Positions 43,897-57,100 of a stretch of 64,000 bases of DNA are shown here, one piece after another. The first letter of the stretch is position 1. The number at the start of each line of letters is the position of its first letter. Origin of the DNA: Opisthocomus hoazin (lineage: Eukaryota > Chordata > Aves > Opisthocomiformes > Opisthocomidae); NCBI RefSeq assembly GCF_030867145.1, contig NC_134422.1, positions 5,397,531-5,461,530 on the forward strand. The letters are read 5' to 3'. The translations under genes were made by a program, and so were the position numbers. The notes beneath the pieces were generated by a model. It was given only the letters and a program-made list of their open reading frames with translations. It was not told the origin of the DNA and searched no databases.

Positions 43897-45272
43897 CTGT
43901 TAAGAACAACAAAAAATAATATATGTTGAAATGTATCTAAGCAGAGATGAGAGAGATGCTCCCAGCATATAACTTAGTAAAGACTGTTCTACTTTCATGC
44001 AGACTACAGAGAATCCCCTAGAAATTACAAATGTTTCTTTGTCCATATAACATTTATCAAAGTAGGAAAGCGTTACAATACCATCTTTCATATATCCATA
44101 ACAAGGGCCACAAAAATCCAGCAGTGAAAACTTGCACTTACAGGAACTGATGGCAAAGCTTTGACTGCTGCCAGGGAGGGTGGGATCTCACCTGGCTCCA
44201 TCCCACGAGCAAAAGCAGCAACTGAAGAGTAGCAAACAATGCAAAGGCATTGGATTTGCATTCCTGCCCTAAAACATTATTTATTAATTCATCCCTTCCT
44301 CTGAAGCAAGCCTAACCAAGGGACTAAGCCTTCTGCAAAGACCTCATCTCGGCACCTTTGGGTGAATGGCCTTTCCTTCTCAGCTCCTTGCATGGAGGCA
44401 AGTTGGGCTTGCCACCATGCTGAGAGGACTAGGAGGAGACTTATAAGCCCTCCTGTGCATACTAGCAGTGGTTACACAGAGCTCAGCATGGGCTGTGTCC
44501 CTGAGCAATTTGGCACAAGTGCAGCTGCATTGCACCTAATTGGCTTGTACCTAGCCCCATCCTTCCTTGCTTCAGGTTTCTTTATTTGACAAAGGTCAGA
44601 GACATGATACAGAGGAGTGAGTCAGAGTGATAAATCTTTCTTCGTGAACCACACAAAAATGAAGCTGCACATCCTTGTTCAGTCGAACTAAATCTTTGGA
44701 AATACCAGAGAACCAGGGACAAGCTGTATGTAACCACAGAGACATCTCCACATAAGAAAGCTACATTTATGGCCACTATGTCATAAAAATGAAAATCAAA
44801 TGCTTTACCACATTTTAGGCACATGTAAAACAGCCTAACTCCAAATGCCATCTCTCGCATGACATTGCCTTTTAAGCTTGACTGAAATTACAGCTTTGTC
44901 TTGTTCACAGTTGAGCTCTTGTTTCTTAAACTTTGAAATTTAGTGTAAAATTCAAATTTGAGAAGCTATTTGTAAATGTTTCTTAAATAATAAGGTCTCC
45001 TCTCTGAGGACTGACATGCAGCACATGCAGAAACAGCTCAAACTTCCCCTATGTAGTCCTTGAAAATATTTCTGTCCAGCTTTTCTACTTAATATTAAGT
45101 GGAGCCAGGTTTTGCACAAGCCAAAGCATGGTTCAAGATACAGTTCCCAGAAGTTCGGCTATCATCCAGTGCTGTCTTCGCAAGGTCCTCAGAAAACAGT
45201 TTGCTTACATTCTCAAAGACAGGAAAAAACTATTTGTCAGCACTGCGTCAAATAAAGATTGTAAAGACATAC
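43897..45272 (-). other. KYNU intron 5 (1,376 bp)
   Basis: The donor is ATG|GTATGT after 45273. Short open frames at 44362-44860 on opposite strands have no recognisable product. No repeat element was seen. Confidence 0.85.
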
Positions 45273-45334
45273 CATCTGGAGATGCAAGTTAACAGTTAGC
45301 CCATTCATTAAGGCTACTTCTTGTCTTTGCGCCC
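45273..45334 (-). CDS. KYNU: KYNU coding exon 5, human residues 125(part)-145
   Basis: This 62-bp exon is two bases finishing a Gly codon plus 20 codons. It reads AQRQEVALMNGLTVNLHLQM; human has [20 protein letters not shown]. L137 and T138, PLP phosphate and ring contacts, are the Leu-Thr of G-L-T-V-N. The acceptor is ctatttcag before 45334, preceded by an unusually long T-rich tract. The donor is ATG|GTATGT after 45273. The split Gly codon (G+GG) joins exon 4 in phase. Confidence 0.96.
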
Positions 45335-45348
45335 CTGAAATAGTAATT

Positions 45349-45376
45349 AAAAAAAAAAAAAAAACACAAAAAAAAT
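45349..45376. repeat. A-rich homopolymer pair next to the exon 5 acceptor
   Basis: A run of about 16 A, then CAC, then a run of about 8 A on the plus strand. On the KYNU sense strand these are T tracts lying about 15 to 42 nt upstream of the exon 5 AG, so they form its polypyrimidine tract. Homopolymers of this length vary between individuals. Confidence 0.85.
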
Positions 45377-48300
45377 TGGTTAGGGGTTTTCTTTATAATT
45401 TCAGGGAAATCTAGTACAGTGTTGAGAAAGCACAAGTATGTTTTCAGTTAATGTCTCTAAAGTCTGGAAAGTAAACAGTAAACAAACATTTGAGATATCA
45501 TCACAGTGAAGTAAAAAGATTTCTTGTCTGACTCACTACACCACACTGTCAGGAAAGTATTTATTTTTTTCAGGTCAGCCACAGAAAACAAAAAAGAATG
45601 GAGTATTTCCATTTCCCGGCAAACCACCATTGGATTTATTATCATTAATACCTCAGACAAAATTCAGGTCAGAACAGCATATGTAAAGCAAGACTTACAG
45701 GCTTATTTTTGTCATAAGTTTACACGTAAAGCAAATCAGAAAATATATTGAGACAATCATCTAATTTAGGTGGTTACTGTAATGTCAAGCTAAATATCAT
45801 CCCTAACAAAAAAATCAGCAAAAATGGACTACTGAATATAACAGACCATTATTAATGTAGCAGCTTAGCATGACGAAGCCATACCCACATTGCTCCAAGG
45901 AGGCTAGTAAAGATGCCTTTTGGCTACAGCTAATCACAGGCAGAGCTAATGGAGTAACAACTAATTGTTATTACAAAGTATTCAGTAACAAATTCTTGAA
46001 CACTTCTCAACCACTGGTGAAAGGTTTTAGACAGGACAAGTGACTACACATTGGGCAGGATGCCACTGAGATACGGAGAAAATCAATTCCTGTTTTTTTC
46101 CATTTTTCCTGATGCCAGTTGCTGAAAAGCAGTAATTCACCCTTGAAACAAATCAGTGCTTTCTTCATCTGGAAGATGGACTCACGCGCCTTGCCCTAGT
46201 CCTCAGACCAGAAGTGGAGTTGGCTGAAGGTGGAAAGAGGTTGCAGATAGGGAGTGACGAAGACAAGTGTAAGCAAGGCAGGGGGGGCAACAGCCACCCT
46301 TGAGATCAATAAAGAGAAAAGGAAAATGTGATGTTGGGGTAGATAAGGTAAGGTGACACACAAGATATGGTGAGGCAAACCCTGGCTTTCTCCTGTCCCT
46401 GCCTTAGTGGGCACACAAAGTCTCAACCAACACAGCGGGAAAGGCAGCAAGAGCACCGAGACACTCCCAGCATATCCCACAGATTGTGGGTTGGAGTCAC
46501 TACTTTGCCAGCCTAGGAAAGAGATGTAACCGTGGGTTGAGCTCGATACAGGAAAATATAGCCTAAGAACATGGACATCTGTAATTAAGAAAGATTTATT
46601 CATAAATCCTTGCCAAGCAGGCCTCAGCTTCTGCCACCACAGGAAAAGCCAAGCTCTATTCTGACTGAGGTATTCAAGGGCCTTTCTTTGTGTTGTGGAA
46701 GTCTAAGTATTGGACAAAAAGAGCCATCAATAACTGTCAGTGAGTCTGGAGGACCTGTCCAGGGAACGAGCCAGGAGTAAAAAGAGATGTCTTGAATAAG
46801 TTTCCTCCTTCAGACACCAGGAACATCACCAAGTTTGTGGGAAGAAATGTAAGTAGACCTATTTTTTCATAAAGAAAAATAAACTCTTTTCCTCACATAA
46901 ACGCCTCTGCTTTGCTTTCTTTTCTTCCCACTGATAGGATTGCATCTGCAGCTCTATGCTGCTGGAAGAGGTCACCTTGTGGCTGTTCTATTGCAGAGAC
47001 AGAAGACAGCTAGAGAGAGTGATTGCAACTCAAAACAGCATTATTTGCAGTCATAATATTTCTATGGAACTCTTGAGGCTGAAAAAGTGATAGCATCAAG
47101 AAACAGTATTGTTCTTATTTCTCCCTCTGCTCCTTCCCTGAAATCTGTGGCTTTCATGGCAAATTCTGCATGAGCAATCCTCTGCCTGCTGTACCGTTTC
47201 CTTACAAAACAAATGGTTAATCTGTAGATCACTTTTAGCTGCGTGCTAGCATCCCAAATTAAATATGACACTACATTTGTCATGTAAGTCTTGGTCTTTG
47301 GTAAATTATATATTTATTAAAAGCTTTCCATTATCGAATTTCATGCCCACAAAACAAACCTCATCCGTGTCATTGGAAAACTGTTATCCTTTATAACCTG
47401 CCCTGCGTTTCAGAAAACAACCTTTCTATGATCCAATTAACCTATTACAATATTCAAAGACCCAGCACACAGGAGACAAAATTATGTTTGCTTTCTTTAT
47501 TTCCTAACTTTATACCATATCTCCAAGACAGGCTAAAACCTGCATGTTCTGCTTGATAAATCTCCTCTTTAATAAAAGGAAGCAGCGCTTGCAAAGTACA
47601 ACTTCAGAGACAATTATGATTGTGTTAGGCAGACACTGCCATCCTTCTCCTCTCTGACTGCAGTGGGAGCCTGATCCTCACCAGGGTAAGTAAAAAGCAT
47701 TTTGTAAAATGATTGAAAAAAAGGGAAAGGGCCCCAGTTCTGAAAACAGTTTGGTTATTTCAAATAATCCTTATCACTCAAAGTCACTACAAATCTGCTA
47801 AGCATTCACTCTCCCCTCAACGGAGACCTGCCTGAGTGCATTGTACAGCAGCAGCCATATAGTTAATCTTGTTCCATCAGAAGGTGATCCTGCCAAGGCT
47901 GTAATGTTTTAATAAAGTCTGGTAGGAGAAGCTGAGATTACCGTCACCGCGTTATACCACTCGGCATGAGCATCGAAAAAATGCTTTGGCCTCCATTGAC
48001 CTTGACTCTGCATCTCACAGTGTATTTACTGCTGTAACTTTCACTGAACAAGAAAATGTGACTGCATTTAATAAGCAAGGTGTTATAGCGCTATAAAACA
48101 TTAAATGGACGAAGATAGTTTACCGTCTTTAGTCCATTCCTGAATAAATCTCACCAAATAATTTTTACTTACTACTACTACTTAGAGTGAGAAATGACAA
48201 TTCCTCCTCCTCCATAAAATATTAAATATTGAATAAAAAACAGGGTAAAATTCTGTTTATGTTCTTACATTAAGTTCACTAAAAAAGGAAATTTAACATT

Positions 48301-49049
48301 CACTCAACTCAATACTTGGTATTACTCCTTGCTCGAAAGCAGTACATAATCATAAACACCACATTGGAAGAGAGTATTTTAACATAACATTTTTCCTACA
48401 TTTATTGTCTTAGCTGTTTCAGTATTACCTACAATTTTAAAAATCAGAATTTCTTGTGTTGCAGCCTTTATTTGGGAAATATTAATTCATTTGCGTGCTA
48501 AGAATCTCTCACCTAGAACCTGAAAAAAGCTATGAGGATATTACATTAATAAAACCCTGCTGGCATGTGAATCTGAGGGCTAGATTTGAACCCAACCCAC
48601 ATTTTATAGTTCAATTAAACAAAGTCCAAAAATCCGGAGAACAAAATCCGAAGTGCTGATGTTGACATGCCTTTTACTGCTGAGGAGAACTACAGAACTA
48701 CGAAACCCTTCCCAACACAGAATTTTAAAAACAAAAGCAAGTTAATGGTAGGGTGACCTCAGTCGTCATAACTTTTATAGAAAACTTTAAAACACATCTT
48801 TAAAATGAACAAAGTTGTAATAAGTTCAGTGTAGTCTGGCCATTGTGATAAAAAAAAATCACCAGTGTCATACAGTGTTTGGAAAAGAAAAGAAAAACAG
48901 AGGGAAGGAAAATAAATTACATGAAGTTTAAGCAAAGCTCTCATTTCCCTCTCCTTACATGCAGGACACTTTTAGTTAAACAAATATTTTAATACAGACT
49001 GAGCTGGCAGTCTCTACAAGACAGATGGTTAAGGGAGAAAAAAAAAAAA

Positions 49050-49200
49050 GTCCCGGCCTGACTCCCCGCTTTCTGCGATGACTCCTAACCCAAAGCTGGG
49101 ACCAAACTGCTCCTGGCACCGGCGCTGGCAGGAGGTCAGTGCTCAGCCTGCCCCGACACCCCGCGGGGAGTTCACGGGGCCCCACGTTTTGCAAACAGAG
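49050..49200. other. GC/CpG-rich block in intron 4
   Basis: This 150-bp stretch is much richer in G, C and CpG than its surroundings. It contains a 10-bp palindrome CCCCGCGGGG at 49159-49168 and GGGGCCCC a few bases on. It is too short for a classical CpG island. Possible explanations are a small regulatory element or a decayed GC-rich insertion; I cannot tell which. Confidence 0.35.
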
Positions 49201-51092
49201 CAGTGGCAAACATTCACTGAAGGTGAATGCAGAGAAGGATGAGAAGTCCGGTGCTTCAAGCTGCCCTTTGGGGGACCTTGGCTCTCTCCTGGTTACGTGA
49301 AGAGCACTGATGGTCTTACCTTGTTACTTTACTAATGTAGGTGACTGAAAGTATGTAGCGTGATTACTTTCCCATTATCATAAGATGTAAGAGAAATTCT
49401 CTGCCCTCTAGTTAATTAAATTCAAGGTTTCTAATTTAAAAGCCCTGACTATGCATAGGGCTAGTTGTGTGACAAGTCATATTTCCCTACCTGCCCGCAG
49501 CTTCCCTGTTTTACCCTGCTAGAATCAGAACATCCATTTGCCAGGAAAGCTCGGTCAAACTAGAGAAATCCCTAAATCAGCTGCGTTCAGCATCTCAACA
49601 CCCTCCACCCCTTTATATTCTCACATTTTTATGTTCTATGGTAGTTAATGGATGAATGTACTGTGCCCTTGAATGTAATGAAAGCAAAAAAAGACATTTC
49701 TTAACCTCCTGAGCAATACTAGGTACTATGGTAGCAACTTCCAAAAATCAGAACAACCAATCTGCATTTTGGTTTTTATTTCGTTCTGCAGATGGGATCA
49801 CTCCACATAACCCAGAGATGCCCAGTCTAGCCACACTCGTGTTATCTTGGTGCTTACATCATGGATAGACCAACTATAACAATACTTTCTTACATTTACT
49901 CTGCTCCAATAACAATGTCAGGTTTTTTAAACTATCTGGCAATTTTATGAAGTCAGGAAATGAATTTATTCATAAATATATAAACAAACCCTTCATGACA
50001 CATTCCTTAATGTCTTTGTTTCCAGTTGTTTAGATCCCTTTTGCGTCTCTTGAAGGAGAAAAAACATAACTTCCTCATTGAACACTTGTCTATAATTGGA
50101 GGAGAAATTACAACACAATATCTAGCATACTGTAGGTCAACTTAACAGTAATATTTTTACTTAATGAAGGCACAAATGAACACATGATAATTTAGTTCAG
50201 ACAGTCAGTATTGACAGTTGCCTTCAACAGCTAAGTTGAAATACTGTCCAATTATCACTAAAATCTACTAACCTAGCCTTGACAGCGGCTAGGGTAAGGG
50301 TTGGGGAGAAAAAGGGTCCAAGAGAAACCCTGCCAAGATCATCTCTCTTCCCCCTTCTAACAGCAGCAGCTCTGAAGGAAATCCCAGTGAAAAATTATTT
50401 CAGCAACTACATATAGGTTAGAGTAAGAGGCAATAGTCTGAATGTAAATTTTGTCCCTGATGACTGTTTTCATGGCTGGCAAACTCACCAGGAGCAGTCT
50501 CCAGGGCTCCTTCTCAATCTCTAGTCTAACCAGATGCCTTTACTGCCAAGGTCCTGCAGCACTGCAGACTCCTCAAGGGGCACAGCAAGGTAATGGGAAC
50601 GTACAAATAGCAGGTCCTGCCCCAATTATCTGCTTCATTGACATAAGCAGTTCTCATATATGAGGCTGGATTTAGTGGCAGGGAAAGGAAAGAAAAGAAG
50701 AAAATGTCTAGATATAAATCATTTTTCAAAGGGGAAAGTTCACTGGTTCACTTCTAGGAGAGAGACGAAGAATCTGTAATGCCAAGTGCCCTTTAAAAGG
50801 GCTTCACGTGTTAGACCAAGTGGTTCATGGTGCTCCAAGAAACCCTTTGCTGCAATTAGTTTCATGACATGCATATGTCATATATTATCACATACATTCA
50901 TCTCTTAAATCACTTGCAGCCTTAAACTAAAGTGTTAGTCCATGCACAAGGCAGTCAGAAAAATTAATTTAAAACATAAAAAAAAATGCAAGGAACTAAA
51001 TCCTGGTTAGAGTTGCAGGATTTTCAATCTTAAAAGAAAAAAAAATTGTTTTCATTTCTAGAGAAAGATTTTTCACTGCAGTTCACACCTAC

Positions 51093-51175
51093 CAACCAGC
51101 TCAGCCATCAGGTCCAGGATGCACTCATCTGCCAAAGCCCACGGACGCTGACCATTGAAATGGCCGTGAACACCT
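51093..51175 (-). CDS. KYNU: KYNU coding exon 4, human residues 97(part)-125(part)
   Basis: This 83-bp exon is one base finishing a Thr codon, 27 codons, and one base of a Gly codon. It reads GVHGHFNGQRPWALADECIL followed by DLMAELV; human has [20 protein letters not shown] then GLMKDIV. The second His is human H102, which sits in the active site and helps select 3-hydroxykynurenine. The G-x-R-P-W motif is conserved. Sequence around it is among the more diverged parts of the protein. The acceptor is ccttttcag before 51175 and the donor is G|GTAGGT after 51093. The phases agree with exons 3 (AC+A) and 5 (G+GG). Confidence 0.95.
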
Positions 51176-54100
51176 CTGAAAAGGAAGAGGCAAACGATGA
51201 AAACGGATGCTGTCCCCTTTGGATCAGTCCTCAGAAATGTGCCCGATTTGGAGATCCCCCATCTGGAGGAGGAAGGAGGAGACTCACCTAAGCTGAGCAC
51301 GGCACTTTCATCCTACCATTAAAGCTTGCAGCAAATGTAATTTATTTGTTGATTTCTGACAGGTTTTCAATTTCTTGAAAACTATTTATTTTGTACCCCA
51401 AAATTCCTTTAAAAATATCTCAAAATTAGAGATGGTAGCTTTTTCACAAGCCCTCTGGAAGTGGCTGCTTGTGTATGGGAAGCCTCTGGAAGCAGGCATG
51501 TTGGCAAAGGGCACCATGGTGCCCAGTGCAGGATTGCACCCCACTAACCCCAGCCCATATAAACTACCCAGAGAGCAGAGACCACCCTGCAGAGATACTC
51601 CACCTGCATTTCTAGCTGCACGTTGTACGGTGTAGATGATAGGCTTGAATACTGCCTTGCTCCCAGCCAGATATATGTCTTGTCAGAAACAATTTCTGTC
51701 CTCCTGGATCTCCTGTCTGAACTCACCCTTCCACATAAACCAGCAGGTACTTAATGTATATGCAGGGAAGCACCTGCCCAAACAGAGCTACTTGCTAATT
51801 TTTATTGCTTCTCTTCTCCCTGCCAAATTGTTCTAGATCTAAGTGTGCATAAAGCTTTTTGGTTTGACAGAGGCTATATAAAAAAAACTTTATTTTGCAA
51901 ATTGTTCCTGTCTACAGAGGATCATATGGGCACCTTAAACCTGAATGCGTCACTACTCTGAAGTCATAGATATCTACATTCAGCTCTAGATTAAGTGCTC
52001 TGAACTAATTTTTGTTTCAAACATGACAGAGAAGTAAACTTCTAAGGTAACCACCATGCATATAGAAATAAAAAGTTGTAAAGTTTCTTAAACATGCAGG
52101 ATGTGGCATAGAGATTTAGATGCAAATGAAGGCAGATTGAGAAAAGTAACGATAGTGCTAATCCAGGGGAACATTGCTCTGGGCTTCCATCTCACACTGG
52201 ATGATTTTCATATTTGCTGAGCACCACAGGGTACTTGTGGAGTTGGAAATGCCAGGCTGCATGTGGCTGAGGCAAACTGAGTATGATGCTGTTTCAATAC
52301 AGCGACAAAGCCAGTAGGGAACTGAGTAGAGAGCAAAAAAGCCCTAAAAGTTATGATGAGAGAAAGAAAAAAAAATACAGAACCAGTAATAAACTTTTTA
52401 AAGAAGAACAGGCCCACAAAGTTCACTCAAAATCGTGAGAAGACATCTGACAGATTAAGATATGAGAGAGGAGGGTGTATGAGACACTATCATTTAGTCC
52501 CCCATGCTTCAGGCTATTTAAAAGATTGGTTTTCCCTATCCACCTCCAACTTTCCCTTCTCAGGTAGAATTTCGTTCTGTCTCCCACACAAATTATCTGG
52601 ATGTTCTACAGTCAGACCCTTTCTGATTGACTTGGGTCTAATTCACGCCTCCTAGGTGTATTTTCAAAAGAACCACAGTCCTAAAGAACAGAACAGCTGC
52701 AAAAGGCACAATTTGTATTAACCACTTCATGCCTTTTACCCTTGCAAAACACCATTTGCTTTTGGACTAGTTTAGATCAACAGCTGAAGGAGGGCACAGG
52801 TACAGCTGAACACCTCTTAGAGATAAAATAACCTCCTGACGTTCAACAAGTCCAACTGCACACAGACAAGGGGGACCCCGATCCCTGATTCGGATAATGT
52901 CGTGGTAGACTGGCTGACTGCTTTTCTCCATTTTAGAATTGCTCTCTGATGAGACCTTGATAGCAGAAAGCGGGCAGTGTGAAATAGCACTCATTTACAA
53001 GAACATTTCATAGATGAGGAATAAAGGAAGTAGATGGGTAGGGGAGAAAACGCGGTGAGGGGCAGGATTAGTGCTGGAATTTCCTCCCTTCTGTCAGACC
53101 ATAGTGCAGCTGTGTTCCCTGAAGACAAAGGTACGTGTTTCACAAACAGCAAGACATTTATTGCTAATTTCCCGTCTTATTCTTAACTATAATATAGTGA
53201 TCAAAGGACTTTGGGACAATACAGATTGTTAAAATAAAAAAACCCAAAGATTTTCAGTGGCTTCCAGCCCGAGGGGATCTGTATTTCTGAAAGAGAATAG
53301 TGAACATAAGATGGAAAAAAGAAACCCTAACTACCTACGGGATTGTCTTTCATTAGCTTTCTCTGATTTTATAGCCATTAGTGTCCTTCTAATGGGAATT
53401 TACTGACGAAAGCTCTATCTTACCAGCACACAGGAAGAACAAAATTTCAGAACAAATTCCAAGTTATCATGAAAACAGATATGATATTTTTGGGCATAAG
53501 AATATTTTATTTTGAGAAGGAAATGTGGAAATTTAAGTATATTGAAAGAGGGGAGAGCCAGCATTAATTATTATTCATATTATGGTTATTATTATTATGG
53601 CACAGCTTACAGCTTGCCTTCCTCTTGATGGCCAATATAAATGCCAAGAGATAAAAATTATTGCAGCTAAAATGGTAGTTAAAGGCATATTCTTGGACCC
53701 TTTTTTTATTTTAATCACATGAAACTCTGTAGCCTTTGCTGATGGCACAATACATCCTATTACACTTAGGTTGTAAAATTCTATGATCTGCCTCCGAGAA
53801 TTTATATCTCTGTATATTATGCCACTCCTCTCTCAGCTCTGGTAAGCACTGGGGGTAATAATCTTTAAGGACACAACTGCAGTGCTTCTGGCATTCCCCT
53901 CAGACATGGATAGCCTACGTCTCATTTTGTTTCCACTGCACCCTAGGTAGCAAGAGAGATTTAAATCGAGGTACCCGAATTAATGAATACAAAACGTGGC
54001 CCATCAAATCATAAAGCATCATACAAACAGAACAATTTCTTAAATTACTGTGAAAGTTTCTCATTGCGTAAATTAACTTTTAGTCAGTTACCATTTTATT

Positions 54101-57100
54101 TTCAATTTGGCAAGAAGTCACAATGCCACATTTTATTTGCTGAGGTCTGGTTGATTTAAAGCTCGCTAGGGGAGCTAGAAACACATTTTCTGATACGATC
54201 CCAGGGTTTCAAAGACAGTAACAAAGGGATTTAAATTAATTGCCAGCTTCAGGAATCTTCTGCACTCATCCAAATCTCGTTCAAGTGGAAATTTCCTTCT
54301 TGCTTCTTTGCCAAAAATGATGCAAGGTATTTAATGAGCCAATACAGACTCTTAAGCTTGACGATGGTTTCAAGCAAAGAAATAGCCAAAAGAAAGGAAG
54401 ACATGTCCAAAGAAAAAGAATTGTGTGGAGCAGTAGATTGAAGGCTGAACTAAAAAACCCAGGGCATGAAACCAGGCATTTACAGCTCTAACATACAACC
54501 TGCTGAAAGGCACAAAGCGGAGATGACTCCTGCCGAATGGCAGGAGAAGTGGCTCTGTCAGATAGAATACGACCGAGCCCCATCAAGCTGCACTCCGGCT
54601 TGCAGGACCATTATATCTTGTGGGAGAAGTTCAGCAAGTAGAACCAAAGATACCTTTTGACTCGCTGAAAACAGTCTATTGTTACTGCAGATGCTATATC
54701 ACAAAGCCTCCCACAGACCTGGGTATTTTGTCTACTGCCTTTATGTCAGAAGCTTGGTACCAGACTGTTTCAGTGCTTAGAAGTATATATACATACTTAG
54801 TTTGTAGCCTCAATAGATTATTAATTCCTAGTTTGTATTTACTGTGCCAGCATGTTATTTCACACAAGTGGCTCATTTTTTCCCCTTGATACATTCACAG
54901 AGAACAACTATTTTTCCTCTCAGTCTTCATTTTGCTCCACTAAACAACTCTAATCCTCAAGACTTCCATCCAGCAGGTTCTTCCCTCCCAAGCCAACCTA
55001 CCAGCCCTTCGCAAGAGCATAACAACTGGCTACAACAAACTTCCTTCTGTTTTAATAGTTCTACTTTAATGAGTTACTCGGATGTGAGAGACATTGCCCG
55101 CTCCAGCAAGTATGTTCTCATGAAGCAATGATTCTATAAAATACATTAATTGCTTAAACACTTCTGGTGAGGGAAAGGGAAAACAAGACACTGCAAAGCA
55201 CCTATTGGCCTTTATCCAAGCAAACAATTCCCTTGAACTTCAGTCTTTTAGATTCCAAAATACTGGATTCTTGGCTACTCTAAGTATAGAAGAGACAACT
55301 CTCTATCCCTTTTTGCCCCTCATTCAATAAATCTTGAGTTTAGCTGAAATCAAAAGAGAAAGAAAGATGAAGCCTCAGAGGCTCTTTTTAAATCCATACT
55401 AAGGAAGCCAGTGACTTGAATTTGTAGTCTTTACACATTAGCATAAAAAAGAGGACCGAGGAACGTGGAAAGAAACAGTAAACCAGAATAGGTGTGTGGG
55501 AGACAGATGTAAAAGCAGAAAGATATAAACCACCATTTAAAGGCGGGGGAGGGTGGGAGAAGAAAGGGACAGTGACATTGTAAGAGGGAACACAACAAGA
55601 AAGAAATGCATAAAAAGACTTTTTCTCTCCAGACCTTACTCTAATGAGTTGCCATCACCACATCACCACACAGAGCTAAAGCTGTGAGCTCCCTGCCCTT
55701 GACAACAGCTACCGGGTAATCTTCCTTTTCACTCTTGCCATTAGCTATAAGCAGTGAAAACCATTTAAACAGACAAGTATAGTAGATATTTGAGATGAGT
55801 CCCAAGACATAACAAACAGAAAATGTGATAAACCAATTTATAAGACAGTTAGAATCCATATCATTGATGACTTGAAGGACGTGTCTCATTTGCATGCCAT
55901 TTCTTAGATTCTCATTACTTATTTCTCCAAGCCACGGCCAACAAATTCCACACTACCAACACACATGCCGTTGAACAGGCTTCGGCTGGTAACAGCTACT
56001 ACCTTAGACTGGATTTTGCTAAGCTGTCCCTGGTGACTGGAATAAAAGCATCCTTTTGTGCATCTCCAACCATCTATTCCTTTGCAGCCCCCAGCACCCA
56101 ATCCCACCCACCACCTTCTTTAATCATACACTGCTCTGTTCAAATTTAACTTGACCTCACCTATTCTCTGTCAGTTGCCTTAGGTACATACGCAGATAGC
56201 AGGATTTTGTTCTGGGGTTTTGTGGGGTTTAGTTTGGGTTTGGAGTTTTTTATTTGGGGTTTTTTTTTTTTTAACTTTCTGATTTATTCTGGGTAAGGTG
56301 TTTGGGGTCAAGCTGTATTTTTGGCAAACGGCCTTTGTGGATTAGCTGCCTCTGTCCCGATGGCTTAAAAATCGTGTTCAGCCATATTTTCCCCTTAGAT
56401 ACAGCTACTGAAGGTGTTTTCGATCTTCTGGAGAAACATGCTGCCTACCTACCCTTTCCTTTCGGGTTTTTATAATCATCAAGAAAAAAAAAAGTCTTCC
56501 CCTGTAGCAAAGACAAACGTAAGAATGGAAGTGAACCAATGAAAAGGTACAGTGAAGGAGCTGAAATATGTTTGTATTCCCAGTGCACCACTCTAACAGA
56601 TAAGAGTGCTATCTGACTTTCACCTTTTGAAAGAGCTCAGCTGTTTCCCTGATAAAGCACGATAATCATACAGAAATGGACAGGGTTGCAATTTTTTCTA
56701 ATGACTGGGGAAACTGCAGCGCTGTGCTGAATGAATAACCAGGAGGAACGAGTTCTTCCCAAAGTTCACGTTCATTCCCATTCATTCTCAGCCTTCTTCT
56801 CATTTATAAGAATACAAGTAATAAATAGAGAACAGTAAACCATTTTTATTAACCTAAAGCATTCATATATTAACAAATGAAACAGCTGCTGCAGAGTTCT
56901 CACATTTACATTGTGAAGTCTTAGTCTACAGTGTTTCTACAGAAATAGGGCTGCCCAGTTAGCAGAATTAGTGTTTCCTCTTCTGGCTGGCCCTACTTCC
57001 TCTGCTTTCTCACTAGGAAGTCATATTTGTTCCCCCCACATTCCACACCCCATAAAAGCGTTCATCTCTCTCGCAGCTCACTCTCTCATCTGGATGTTGT

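Larger units (their letters stand above)
45335..51092 (-). other. KYNU intron 4 (5,758 bp)
   Basis: The donor is G|GTAGGT after 51093. Near its 3' end is the homopolymer tract at 45349-45376. A GC- and CpG-rich block lies at about 49050-49200. The 135-codon minus-strand frame at 46196-46603 has no domain I recognise. No CR1 copy was found. Confidence 0.8.

Noticed and set aside
46196..46603. 135-codon minus-strand frame in intron 4
   Set aside because: No recognisable domain, low-complexity leucine/serine composition from a purine-rich plus strand, and no supporting splice or promoter context.
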